This document shows positions 28,895 through 38,251 of a stretch of DNA of 64,000 nt, one piece after another (the first letter of the stretch is position 1; each line of letters starts with the position of its first letter). Made by a program: the position numbers and the translations under genes. Under the pieces are notes generated by a model. It was not told the DNA's origin. It searched no databases and saw only the letters and a list, made by a program, of their open reading frames with translations. The DNA comes from VMDJ01 sp038144195 (GTDB lineage Bacteria > Pseudomonadota > Gammaproteobacteria > Chromatiales > Chromatiaceae), in the NCBI GenBank assembly GCA_038144195.1, contig JAYQNH010000002.1:1116001-1180000 (forward strand), read 5' to 3'.

Positions 28895-29932
28895 GTGACA
28901 GCAAAAGAACAGCAACAAACTGCAGAGATTTCGACCGATTTGGCAGGCAAGCGCCTCGACCAAGCGTTGGCGGCACTTTTCCCGGAATTTTCCCGCAGCC
29001 GTTTGACAGCATGGACCAAAGAAGGGCGAGTTCTACTCAATGGTGAAACAGTAAGACCTCGAGATGCGGTTAAGCTCGGTGATCAGGTTCAGTTGACCGC
29101 GGTGATTGAAGATCAGGTTGAATGCCGACCTCAGCAAGTCGATTTTGAGGTGGTCTATGAGGATGAGCATCTGATCGTGGTGAACAAGCCCGCGGGCTTG
29201 GTGGTGCATCCTGCAGCCGGTAATCCAGATGGTACCTTGCAAAATGGCCTGCTCTATATGGATGAGAATCTGGCGAATATTCCTCGTGCCGGCATCGTGC
29301 ATCGCTTAGATAAAGAAACGACTGGTTTGATGGTTGTGGCGCGAAGTGAGCTTGCACATAAGAAATTAAGTGAAGCTTTAGCGAAACGCACCATGAAGCG
29401 CGAATACCGTGCGGTGGTAAATGGAAAGTTTAATGTCGGCGGTACGATTGATTTACCGATTGGTCGTCATCCCACTCAGCGTATCAAGATGGCGGTTAAC
29501 CCCATGGGTAAGCCTGCGATCACACATTATCGAGTCCTCGAAAAATTCCAAGCGCATACCTTGTTAAAAGTGAATCTTGAGACTGGACGTACGCATCAGA
29601 TCCGTGTGCACATGGCGCATCTTCGGCATCCTTTAGTTGGCGATCCTGTTTATGGTGCACGTTTGCAGCTGCCAAAAAATGCCGATGATTATTTAAAAGA
29701 AGTGATGCGTGGTTTTAATCGTCAAGCGCTGCATGCGAAACGCTTGAGCTTTCTGCATCCTGAAAGTGGCAAAGAGCTTAATTTTGAAGTGCCGATACCA
29801 GATGACATGGCGGTACTGATCGAAGCGCTACGTGACCATCATTTTGGTGATGTGGAAGAAATGGAGTTCGGCGATGACTTCTATCAGGCCTTTGAAGTTG
29901 ATGGCCTAGAGATCTGGGAAGAGGATGATTAA
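28895..29932 (+). CDS. rluD: 23S rRNA pseudouridine synthase RluD
   Basis: Modifies helix 69 of 23S rRNA. 345 residues: N-terminal S4 domain (about 15-75) and RluA-type catalytic domain with the active aspartate in HRLDKETTGLMV near residue 138 and GRTHQIRVHMAH near residue 230. The GTG at 28895 is the only plausible start because S4 sequence begins soon after it. Neighbours bamD and pgeF match the RluD locus rather than RluA or RluC. Confidence 0.93.
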   Translation: MTAKEQQQTAEISTDLAGKRLDQALAALFPEFSRSRLTAWTKEGRVLLNGETVRPRDAVKLGDQVQLTAVIEDQVECRPQQVDFEVVYEDEHLIVVNKPAGLVVHPAAGNPDGTLQNGLLYMDENLANIPRAGIVHRLDKETTGLMVVARSELAHKKLSEALAKRTMKREYRAVVNGKFNVGGTIDLPIGRHPTQRIKMAVNPMGKPAITHYRVLEKFQAHTLLKVNLETGRTHQIRVHMAHLRHPLVGDPVYGARLQLPKNADDYLKEVMRGFNRQALHAKRLSFLHPESGKELNFEVPIPDDMAVLIEALRDHHFGDVEEMEFGDDFYQAFEVDGLEIWEEDD

Positions 29933-30662
29933 GCCGATTATTCCTGACTGGCCAGCTCCCGAGCATGTGCGAGCTTATTCATCCACGCGAGAAGGTGGTG
30001 TCGGTCAGGGAGCTTGGGCAAGTTTGAATCTAGCCACCCATGTTCAAGATGATTTGAAGCATGTGGCAGAGAATCGTCGTCGATTATCTGAAGCCTTAGC
30101 GATTCCCAATGAGCCTTATTGGCTTGAGCAAGTGCACGGCACTGAGGTCGTTCGACCTGAGTTAAATACAACCCACTGTGCTGATGCTGCTTTTACCCAA
30201 CAGTCAGATACCCCTTGCGTGGTAATGACTGCGGATTGTTTGCCAGTCCTGTTTTGTGATGAGCAAGGTACAGCAGTCGCCGCTGCGCATGCTGGTTGGC
30301 GTGGCTTGGCTGCTGGCGTTTTAGAACAAACGCTCAAGTGTTTTGAAGATCAGAGTATGGTGATGGCATGGATGGGGCCGGCGATTGGGCCAGAGCATTT
30401 TGAAGTGGGTGATGAGGTGCGAGAGATTTTTGTGCAGCAGCATTCACAAACCGAGTCAGCGTTTGTTGAATCACGCCCAGGGCATTGGATGGCCGATATA
30501 TTTCAATTGGCACAACAACGTCTGTCGGCGGCAGGTGTGTCACAGATCTTTGGCGGTGGTATTTGTACCTATGCTGATGCAGATCATTTCTATTCATTTC
30601 GACGTGAGTCGATCACTGGCAGAATGGCTAGTCTAATTTGGTTGTCAGATGACAATAAGTGA
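29925..30662 (+). CDS. pgeF: Purine nucleoside phosphorylase-type laccase-domain protein PgeF (YfiH)
   Basis: 245 residues, intact. Zinc/copper-binding laccase-like fold: VHGTEV near residue 66, TADCLPVLF near residue 102, AAHAGWRGLAAG near residue 122 and the late GGICTYAD and YSFRRE motifs. Family members cleave purine nucleosides; in E. coli YfiH has also been linked to editing of peptidoglycan precursors. Overlaps rluD by eight bases. Confidence 0.9.
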   Translation: MIKPIIPDWPAPEHVRAYSSTREGGVGQGAWASLNLATHVQDDLKHVAENRRRLSEALAIPNEPYWLEQVHGTEVVRPELNTTHCADAAFTQQSDTPCVVMTADCLPVLFCDEQGTAVAAAHAGWRGLAAGVLEQTLKCFEDQSMVMAWMGPAIGPEHFEVGDEVREIFVQQHSQTESAFVESRPGHWMADIFQLAQQRLSAAGVSQIFGGGICTYADADHFYSFRRESITGRMASLIWLSDDNK

Positions 30663-30669
30663 GTGAGCA

Positions 30670-31194
30670 ATGAAGACAACGTGGTTCATGTTAACGATGA
30701 TTGGTAAAGATAAGCCCGGGATGGTCGCGGCGATTTCAGGTGCCTTAGCCGATCATGGTGTGACCTTGGGTGAGACCTCGATGTTACGTCTAGGTGGCAA
30801 CTTTACTGTGATGATGATGGTGTCAGGCGCAGCAGATGAGCAAGCACTTCGTGAATCACTCGCGCCGATTTTAGAGTCGCAAGGCATGTGTTTACACGTT
30901 GATCCGATTGAAGGTGGTCTACATAAGCATGTCATTCCGAATGTGCATGTGACGGTGAGCGGCGCTGATCGCCCGGGTATCGTTTCGCAAGTGACTTCTG
31001 TGTTAGCAGAGATGGGTATCAATATCCTTGATTTGGAATCTGATGTTGCCGGCACTGAAGATAAGCCAATTTACATCATGCAAATCACAGTTGTGTCTGC
31101 GCTGGATATTGAAGCGATAGAAACGGCATTGAACTCGGTTCGCGAGAGCGATGTGTCGGTGAGTGTGTCGGCTATCGAGACGTATATCGGTTAA
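30670..31194 (+). CDS. Double-ACT-domain protein, GcvR-like
   Basis: 174 residues with two ACT domains: IGKDKPGMVAAISGALADHG (residues about 11-30) and VSGADRPGIVSQVTSVLAEMG (about 96-115, quoted here in part). This is the layout of GcvR, which represses the glycine cleavage operon by binding GcvA. No gcv gene is nearby, so the target is unknown. It forms an operon with the deformylase six bases downstream. The function is inferred from domain structure only. Confidence 0.75.
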   Translation: MKTTWFMLTMIGKDKPGMVAAISGALADHGVTLGETSMLRLGGNFTVMMMVSGAADEQALRESLAPILESQGMCLHVDPIEGGLHKHVIPNVHVTVSGADRPGIVSQVTSVLAEMGINILDLESDVAGTEDKPIYIMQITVVSALDIEAIETALNSVRESDVSVSVSAIETYIG

Positions 31195-31200
31195 TTCAGA

Positions 31201-31737
31201 ATGGCACTTCTCGAGATACTTCAGCTTCCTGATAAGCGCTTAAAGCAGGTCTCAGAACCTGTTGAGGTGTTTGATGATGAGCTGCGTGCTTTTATTGCCG
31301 ATCTTGAAGAAACTCGCCAGAACGGCCCGGCTGCTGTGGGTATAGCTGCGCCACAAGTCGGTGTGTTTAAGCGTGTCGTAATTATTGATTGTTCAACAAC
31401 ACGTAAGCCGGTGCCTAATCATGGCTACATGGTGCTGGTAAATCCTGAGATCACAAAATGGGATGGCTTTGAGAAAGGTCGAGAGGGTTGTTTATCAGTG
31501 CCTGATTACACAGGTAATGTAATTCGAGCAACGAAAGTCACGTTGACTGCAAAAGATCCTCATGGCGAGCCCCTTCACTTTGAGATGGAGGGCTATGAGG
31601 CACGTGCTGCGCAACATGAGATTGATCATCTCGACGGTATGTTGTTCGTGGACCGTGTAGTGAGTCGTCGAACAGATCTTTTTAAACGTAAGGTTTACCA
31701 AGACGGCGGCAAGGAAAAAGAAGTCCTGATTCATTGA
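31201..31737 (+). CDS. def: Peptide deformylase
   Basis: Removes the formyl group from new N-terminal methionines. 178 residues, intact. All three motifs are present: GIAAPQVG near residue 48 (family GxGxAAxQ), EGCLSVPD near residue 98 with the metal cysteine, and QHEIDHLDG near residue 138 with both metal histidines and the catalytic glutamate. It stands beside an ACT-domain gene rather than with fmt, so a second def could exist elsewhere. Confidence 0.9.
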   Translation: MALLEILQLPDKRLKQVSEPVEVFDDELRAFIADLEETRQNGPAAVGIAAPQVGVFKRVVIIDCSTTRKPVPNHGYMVLVNPEITKWDGFEKGREGCLSVPDYTGNVIRATKVTLTAKDPHGEPLHFEMEGYEARAAQHEIDHLDGMLFVDRVVSRRTDLFKRKVYQDGGKEKEVLIH

Positions 31738-31764
31738 GCTGTGATGTAGCTCAATATTCCTGAC

Positions 31765-31792
31765 CTTGAAAACGCGCCAAATACCCCCATAT
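31765..31792 (+). promoter_or_regulatory. Heat-shock (sigma-32) promoter of clpB
   Basis: CTTGAAA (31765-31771) and CCCCATAT (31785-31792), 13 bases apart: an exact match to the RpoH -35 and -10 consensus with an allowed spacing. It lies 35 bases before the clpB ATG, which is preceded by TTGGAG. This is the clearest regulatory site in the window and points to RpoH control of clpB separately from the upstream genes. Confidence 0.9.
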
Positions 31793-31826
31793 TTCTGTCA
31801 GTTAGAGAATTTTTGGAGATAAACCA

Positions 31827-34401
31827 ATGCGTATGGATAAGCTTACAAGTAAGTTTCAGCTTGCGCTTGCAGATGCGCAGAGCTTGGCTCTAGGGCGTGA
31901 TCATCAATTTATAGAACCGGTTCATTTGATGGTGGCTTTGCTCGATCAAGAGGGTGGCAGTGTACGCCCATTGCTTGGTCAGGCTGATGTGAATGTGAAC
32001 CAATTACGTTCGTCACTAAGCGAAGCGTTAGAGCGCTTAGCGTCTGTGCAAGGTAATACCGGAGATGTGCATCTTTCAAATGATCTCGGTCGTTTGTTGA
32101 ATCAAACCGATAAGTTGGCTCAAGAGCGAAAGGATCAATACATCAGCTCTGAGTTGTTTGTTTTGGCGACGATGGAAGATAAAGGTGCGTTAGGTGATGC
32201 CTTGCGCAAGGCTGGCGGCAGCAAGACAGCGATTAATAAAGCCATTGATAACATCCGCGGTGGTGCATCAATTGATGATCCGAATGCGGAAGAGCAGCGC
32301 CAAGCGTTGGATAAATACACCATTGATCTGACTGAGCGTGCGGAACAGGGCAAGTTGGATCCTGTGATTGGTCGTGACGATGAGATTCGTCGTGCCGTTC
32401 AAGTGTTGCAGCGCCGTACTAAAAATAACCCTGTTTTGATCGGTGAGCCCGGTGTGGGTAAGACCGCGATCGTCGAAGGTCTTGCGCAACGTATCGTCAA
32501 TGGTGAAGTGCCAGAAGGCTTAAAAAGTAAGCGTTTGTTATCGCTCGATATGGGCGCGTTGATTGCGGGTGCAAAATTCCGCGGTGAATTCGAAGAGCGT
32601 TTAAAAGCAGTATTGAATGACTTATCTAAACAAGAAGGTCAGATCATTCTGTTTATTGACGAAATCCACACCATGGTCGGTGCCGGCAAAGGCGATGGCG
32701 CTATGGATGCGGGCAATATGCTTAAGCCAGCGCTTGCGCGCGGTGAGTTGCATTGCGTGGGTGCTACTACCTTGGATGAGTATCGTCAGTACATTGAGAA
32801 AGATGCAGCATTAGAACGTCGTTTCCAAAAGGTATTGGTCGAAGAGCCAACGGTAGAAGATACGATCGCCATTTTGCGTGGCTTAAAAGAGCGCTACGAA
32901 GTGCACCATGGTGTTGATATTACTGACCCTGCGATTGTTGCTGCGGCTGAGCTATCAACCCGTTACATCACTGATCGACAACTTCCTGATAAAGCCATCG
33001 ATTTGATCGATGAAGCAGCGTCACATATCCGCATGGAGATCGACTCTATGCCGGAAGAGATGGATAAGCTGGATCGTCGTTTGATTCAGTTAAAGATCGA
33101 ACGTGAAGCGCTGAAGAAGGAATCGGACGAGGCCTCTAAGAAACGCCTAACGATACTGGATGACGAAGTGTCCGGTCTTGAGCGTGAGTTCGCTGATCTT
33201 AAAGAGGTGTGGGTATCTGAAAAGGCAGCGATGCAAGGCAGTACGCACATCAAAGAAGCGTTAGAGCAAGCGCGTTTAGACTTTGAAACAGCGCGTCGTG
33301 CGAATGACTTACAACGTATGTCTGAGTTGCAGTACGGTGTGATCCCAGAGCTAGAAGCGAAGGTTGCTGCGGCATCCAATGAGAAGCCAGCAGAAACCAA
33401 GTTGCTTACGCAATAACGTGACTGAAGAAGAGATCGCGACCATAGTATCTAAGTGGACCGGTATTCCAGTTTCTAAGATGCTCGAAGGTGAGCGCGAAAA
33501 GCTCCTGCAGATGGAAGGCGAGCTCGGTAAGCGAGTGGTGGGTCAACAAGAAGCCATTGGTGCGGTATCGAATGCAATTCGTCGCTCGCGTGCTGGCCTG
33601 TCTGATCCAAACCGTCCAAATGGCTCATTCTTATTCTTAGGTCCTACCGGTGTAGGTAAGACCGAGCTGTGTAAAGCACTCGCGGAATTCTTGTTCGATA
33701 CCCAAGATGCGATGGTGCGTATCGACATGTCTGAGTTCATGGAGAAGCACTCAGTGTCGCGTTTAATCGGCGCACCTCCAGGCTATGTGGGTTATGACGA
33801 AGGCGGCTATTTGACCGAGGCTGTTCGTCGTCGTCCCTACAGTGTGATCTTGATGGACGAGGTGGAGAAAGCGCATCCCGATGTGTTTAACGTGTTGCTA
33901 CAAGTCTTGGATGATGGCCGTTTGACCGATGGTCAGGGGCGTACCGTTGATTTCCGTAATACGGTGATCGTGATGACTTCTAACTTGGGCTCCGATCTGA
34001 TTCAGACCATGTCGAGTGATGGTCAATATGATGAGATGAAAGAAGCAGTGATGGGAGTTGTGGGTCAACACTTCCGTCCGGAATTCATCAACCGTATTGA
34101 TGAGACGGTCGTGTTCCACCCATTAGGTCGTGAACAGATCCGGTCGATCACTGAGATCCAGATGCTGTATCTGCATAAGCGTTTAGCTGAGCGTGATTTG
34201 AGTCTAGATATTAGTGCGGAAGCATTAGATCTACTGGGTGAGGCTGGCTTTGACCCTGTGTATGGTGCGCGTCCATTGAAGCGTGCGATTCAGCATCAGA
34301 TTGAAAACCCAATGGCACAAGCGATCTTGGGTGGCGATTATCATCCGGGTGATGTGATCAAGATTGATGTTGCTGATGGCGAGCTGACCTTTGCTCGTTA
34401 A
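31827..34401 (+). CDS. clpB: Disaggregase ClpB (one frameshift)
   Basis: Hsp100 AAA+ unfoldase that works with DnaK to rescue aggregates. Clp N-domain (1-145), first ATPase Walker A GEPGVGKTAIVEG near residue 206, middle coiled-coil domain near 400-530, second Walker A GPTGVGKTELCKA near residue 606. The frame breaks near 33405, where one extra A in CTTACGC separates the middle domain from NNVTEEEIATIVSKWTGIPV. About 858 residues after repair. The presence of the middle domain separates it from ClpA and ClpC. Start at ATG 31827 or the ATG two codons later. Confidence 0.96.
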
Positions 34402-34418
34402 AGGCGCCAATACGGCAT

Positions 34419-34446
34419 AAAAAAGCGCCCGAAAGGGCGCTTTTTT
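34419..34446. terminator. Bidirectional intrinsic terminator after clpB
   Basis: Six A, GCGCCC (34425-34430), loop GAAA, GGGCGC (34435-34440), six T. Perfect stem with a stable GNRA loop. It serves clpB and the convergent repeat-protein gene. Confidence 0.95.
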
Positions 34447-34462
34447 GTGTCAGTAAGAAAAC

Positions 34463-35023
34463 TTACTTAGCAGCCGGTGCTGCTGGTGCAGCCTCTGGCT
34501 TTGCTGCTGGAGCAGGTGGGCGCTGTACGGGTGGGCGTACTACGCCTTGACGCGCTTGAGGTACTGGACCCCAACCGCGGAACATGCGGTTATCTTGCCA
34601 AGGCATATCTTTGTTCCATGGTGCGTTGCCGCCTTTCCATTCATCGCTGCCCATTGGGCCCCCAGTTCATTGGGTTGCCGTTGTTGCCACCCCAGCCCAA
34701 GCCATTGTTGTTGCCGTTATTGTTCCAAGGCATGTTATTACCGTTGAAACCCCAGCCGTTGTTACCGTTGTTGCTCCAAGGCATGTTGCCCCAACCATTG
34801 TTGCCATAACCATTGTTATTGCTCCAAGGCATATTGCCCCAACGGCTATTACCGTTACGGTTGTTCCAAGGCATGTTGTTGCCATTGTTGTCCCAACCAT
34901 TGTTACCGTAGCCGTTTCATTCCACGGCATATTGTTGTTATTCCAGAAAGCACTGGCTTGGCTAGCAGCAAAGAAAGTTGCAGACAATGTGGTGACAGTC
35001 AGTAATTTTTTTAATTGTGTCAT
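34463..35023 (-). CDS. Secreted Asn/Gly/Trp-rich protein with MPW repeats (two frameshifts)
   Basis: Sec signal peptide (MTQLKKLLTV... cut after ASQASA, about residue 25), then a low-complexity mature part. Reading across two single-base breaks (near 34918 and 34660) gives about 187 residues with repeats of the type NNMPWN, GNMPWSN, NNMPWNN, spaced 12-20 residues, then APWN, DMPWQ and a Pro/Ala tail (PAPAAKPEAAPAAPAAK). At least six MPW copies. The composition recalls sulfur globule envelope proteins and other secreted glycine/asparagine-rich structural proteins, but I cannot assign a family. A good GGAGAA precedes the ATG. Strong terminator downstream. Monocistronic. Confidence 0.75.
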
Positions 35024-35179
35024 CGAGTAGGTTCTCCAAGGGTTCCTAAGTGACTCGATAATAGAGGAATCGGGGCGACTTTTCCTTAACTTATATTCAG
35101 TTAAATAGATTCGTGTTTAAGTATTAGAACATCACGATATAGCAATAGTTCCAAGAGATTCAATGAGGGTTAACTTGGT

Positions 35180-35933
35180 TCAGTAAGACGCGCTGAGATA
35201 GCCTTTTTCACCGATACGTTGCAGCGGTGTATTGAGTAGCTCAGATAAGTTTGCTGACGTTAATAGATCCTCAGCTTTACCTGTTTGCCAGCTGCCATCG
35301 CCTTTCAATAACAATGCATGAGTTGAAATAGCACGTGCACGATTCAGGTCGTGTTCAACCCAGAGTGCTGCGTTGTTATGTGTTGCAAGATGGTTTAACA
35401 AAATGTCTTGCGTTGCTTTTTGTTGATGTAAATCGAGATGATTAAGTGGCTCATCTAATAACATTACTTTTGGATTTTGCAGCATTAATCGAGCAATCTC
35501 GGCACGGCGTAATTCACCACCTGATAATTCACTGACTGCTTGATTAACGTTGTCGCTCAAGCCTAGCGATTCAAGTAGGGCTTCTGCAGCGTGTAAGTGA
35601 TCTTGATCTTCCCAATAGGATGTCGTCAGTGCGTAGCTGCCTGATAACACCAGATCCAAGGTTCGAGTGTTAAATCCGGTTAAGCTTTGTTGAGATAACA
35701 GGCCAATGCGTTGCGCTCGATCTTTTTGGCGCATAGTCATAAATGGCTTTCTGTTCAAACGTGACTTCAGGCTGCGCGGTTAACCCAATACAGGCTTTGA
35801 GTAATGAGCTTTTTCCTGCGCCATTAGGTCCGATGATGACCCAGCGCTCACCAGCATTAACGCTGAGGGATAGCTTATTAACCAAGCATCGCTTTGGTGT
35901 GCTGAGGGTTAGTTTGTTGATGCTTAAGCTCAT
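35180..35933 (-). CDS. ABC transporter ATPase, BtuD/FecE type (one frameshift)
   Basis: Cytoplasmic ATPase for a vitamin B12 or iron-chelate importer. Walker A GPNGAGKSSLL near residue 35, signature SELSGGELRRAEIARL, Walker B VMLLDEPLNHLDL and H-loop WVEHD are present. One frame break near 35735-35745, between AQPEVTFEQK and the segment RQKDRAQRIGLLSQQ. About 250 residues. ATG 35933 overlaps the permease stop (ATGA). The Q-loop reads LLSQQS. The substrate cannot be told from the ATPase. Confidence 0.88.
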
Positions 35934-36911
35934 GAGCGAGATCTCACGAGTAGCCATAAAAAGACCGGCACACCCAAGAGTGCGGTGAATATACCCACGG
36001 GGATTTGCATCGGGCTGATTAGGGTGCGGGCTAATAAGTCAGCTAAGACTAAGAGTGATCCACCAGCTAAAACGCTCATTGGTAATAAGTTGCGATGGTC
36101 GGTAACGCCAAGTAAGCGCACAAGGTGCGGGATGATCAGGCCGATAAAACCAATAGCTCCAGCAATGCTCACCGCGCTTGCTGTGAGTAGTGAGGTAAGA
36201 ATATAGAGCTTGAGTCTCAGTTGTTGGGTATTGATGCCCAAGCTGTGTGCTTGCTCCTCACCATAGATGGCGACATTGAGCTGATTGGCAATCATTAGGG
36301 CAAAGACTAAACCTGCAGCCAAGAATAAGTAATGAGATAAGCGGCTGTTGCGTATCGCTCAAGTCACCCATTAACCAAAACAACATACCGGGCAGTTGCA
36401 TGGGGGGAGCGAGTGAAAGGGTAAGGCTAATTAAGGCTCCCCAGAATGCGGCCATCACCACACCTGCAAGTAAGAGCGTTTGTTGTTCGGATTGGAAGCG
36501 ACTCAAGCCAAACACAACAAGGATGCTGACCATCGCCCCCACAAAAGCAATGGGTGTGATCAACCATCCGGCGACACCTAAGACCATTCCGAATAAAGCT
36601 GCGCTCGCCGCTCCACCAGAAACACCGAGGACGTAAGGATCACCTAAAGGGTTGCGCAGAAGTACTTGCATCAAAGCACCTGCTAGCGCGAGTAGGCCAC
36701 CGACGGCAAAAGCAGAAAGGGTGCGAGGTAGACGGACTTCGTGGATGATTTGTGACGCTAGGCTGTTATCAGGACTGATCAATAGGCTGATGACCTGATG
36801 AAGCGAGATGTCATGGCTGCCGATGAGTAAGGACAGCGAAAGGCTGATTAAGGCAAGGATCACAAAGCCCGGCAGCAAACGATAGAAATGAGCTTTTGCC
36901 GGGTGATGCAT
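35930..36911 (-). CDS. FecCD/BtuC-family ABC permease (one frameshift)
   Basis: Inner-membrane permease of the type II importer family, about 327 residues with roughly ten membrane segments. RLPRTLSAFAVGGLLALAGA and RNPLGDPYVLGVSGGA in the first part, and the GFIGLIIPHLVRL motif that contacts the ATPase in the second, are diagnostic. One break near 36330, where ISLL must join FLAAGLVFALMIANQ. No substrate-binding protein or TonB receptor gene is in the window, so cobalamin, haem or siderophore transport are all possible. Confidence 0.88.
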
Positions 36912-36913
36912 GT

Positions 36914-37570
36914 TTATCGGAGGCTGATGACAGGCCAGCCTTTATCCTCAGCATGTGCTCGTAAGGTATCGTCGGGATCAACCGCGACGGGGAATTCCAC
37001 CGCTTCAAGCAATGGGAGGTCGTTGAGAGAATCACTGTAGAAGCTGGCTTTCTCAAGCTTTGCGCCATACACGCCCAGCCACTCTTGCAGACGTTCAACC
37101 TTTGCCTTCACGGAAACTTGGGGTGCCAGCGACCTTGCCGGTATAGCGGCCATTTTTGATCTCAGGCTCGGTACCAATCAGGTACTCGATACCAAGATCA
37201 GCCACGATAGGGCGAGTCACAAAGGTGTTTGTGGCGGTAATCACCATTGGACAATCGCCTTTCTCGCGATGAGATTCAACCAGATCACGTGCCTTTTGCG
37301 TTATGCGTGGCAGTATCTTGTTTTCGATGAAATCAGCACGCCAAGCTTCAAGTTGTTCCATTGAATGCTCGGAGAGCGGCTTTAACGAGAAGGCGAGGAA
37401 TTCAAAGATGTCCAACGTGCCCATCTTTATATTGTTCATAGAACTCGAGATTCTTTGCCTCGTATACCGCACGATCCACAACGCCGAGCTCACACAAAAA
37501 CTCGCCCCAGAGCAGGTCTGAATCGCCGTTCAAAAAGGGTGTTATCGAGGTCAAAAATCGCTAGGGGCAT
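36914..37570 (-). CDS. HAD-IB family phosphatase, SerB-like (three frameshifts)
   Basis: About 217 residues. Motif I FDLDNTLL is at the N-terminus (catalytic aspartates), TATNTF gives motif II, and SFYSDSLNDLPLL gives motif III. The order and the cap (GTLDIFEFLAFSLKPL) fit the HAD-IB group that includes SerB and histidinol-phosphatase-like enzymes; the substrate is not clear. Frame breaks near 37541 (one T too many in a T-run), 37428 (one G too many before GTLDIF) and 37099 (one G too many before KVERLQEW). Two bases from the permease start, so possibly one operon with it. Start at ATG 37570. Confidence 0.82.
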
Positions 37571-37714
37571 ACTACTAAGCCGGTGTTTTTCGAAGGAAAG
37601 GCATCATACCGAAAAATCTTTATAAGCAATACCTTATGGATTGAGGTCTTGCTTGCGAGGCCGGCTTGCCCTGTGGAAGAATGGACTCAGTTTAAAATTT
37701 TTTGGTTTTTAGTT

Positions 37715-38242
37715 GTGATCGACGCAGATGGTTTTAGAGCCAATGTGGGGATCATTCTCTGTAACGATGAAAATCGCCTGTTTTGGGGGCGAAGAGTAGG
37801 ACAAAACGCTTGGCAGTTTCCCCAGGGCGGAATACGTACAGATGAATCCCCTCGCGAGGCTATGTATCGCGAATTAGAAGAAGAGGTCGGCCTCTTGCCT
37901 GAGCACGTTGAAGTGTTGGGTGAAACACGCCGCTGGTTGCGCTATCGCTTGCCTAAGCGATTTATTCGTCGCCATTCTCATCCTGTGTGCATCGGGCAAA
38001 AGCAGCGTTGGTTTTTGCTGCGTGTCAATTGCTCAGATAAAAAGGTCTGTCTGGATAAATTCCGTAAGCCTGAGTTTGATGATTGGCAATGGGTCGATTA
38101 CTGGAAGCCCGTTGATGAAGTTATTTACTTCAAGCGCCGTGTTTATGAGCGTGCGTTAGAAGAGCTGGGTCCCCTACTGTTCCCGTCAGGTCTGCCTGAG
38201 CGCGAAACAGTCGAAAAGGCTGAGCAAAACGCTGCGCGCTGA
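37715..38242 (+). CDS. rppH: RNA pyrophosphohydrolase RppH
   Basis: Nudix enzyme that removes pyrophosphate from mRNA 5' ends and starts decay. GTG start at 37715 gives MIDADGFRANVGI, the conserved N-terminus. The Nudix box GGIRTDESPREAMYRELEEEVG runs from about residue 38 (shown here in part by its ends GGIRTDE and RELEEEVG). 175 residues, normal. The upstream in-frame codons from 37583 have no RppH-like content. Nine bases before ptsP, the usual gammaproteobacterial pair. Confidence 0.95.
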   Translation: MIDADGFRANVGIILCNDENRLFWGRRVGQNAWQFPQGGIRTDESPREAMYRELEEEVGLLPEHVEVLGETRRWLRYRLPKRFIRRHSHPVCIGQKQRWFLLRVNCSDKKVCLDKFRKPEFDDWQWVDYWKPVDEVIYFKRRVYERALEELGPLLFPSGLPERETVEKAEQNAAR

Positions 38243-38251
38243 GTAATTCAT

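Noticed and set aside
34584..35030. A 148-residue Val/Ala-rich plus-strand protein
   Set aside because: It is the antisense of the MPW-repeat gene; its repetitiveness mirrors the repeats, and the minus strand has the signal peptide and ribosome site.
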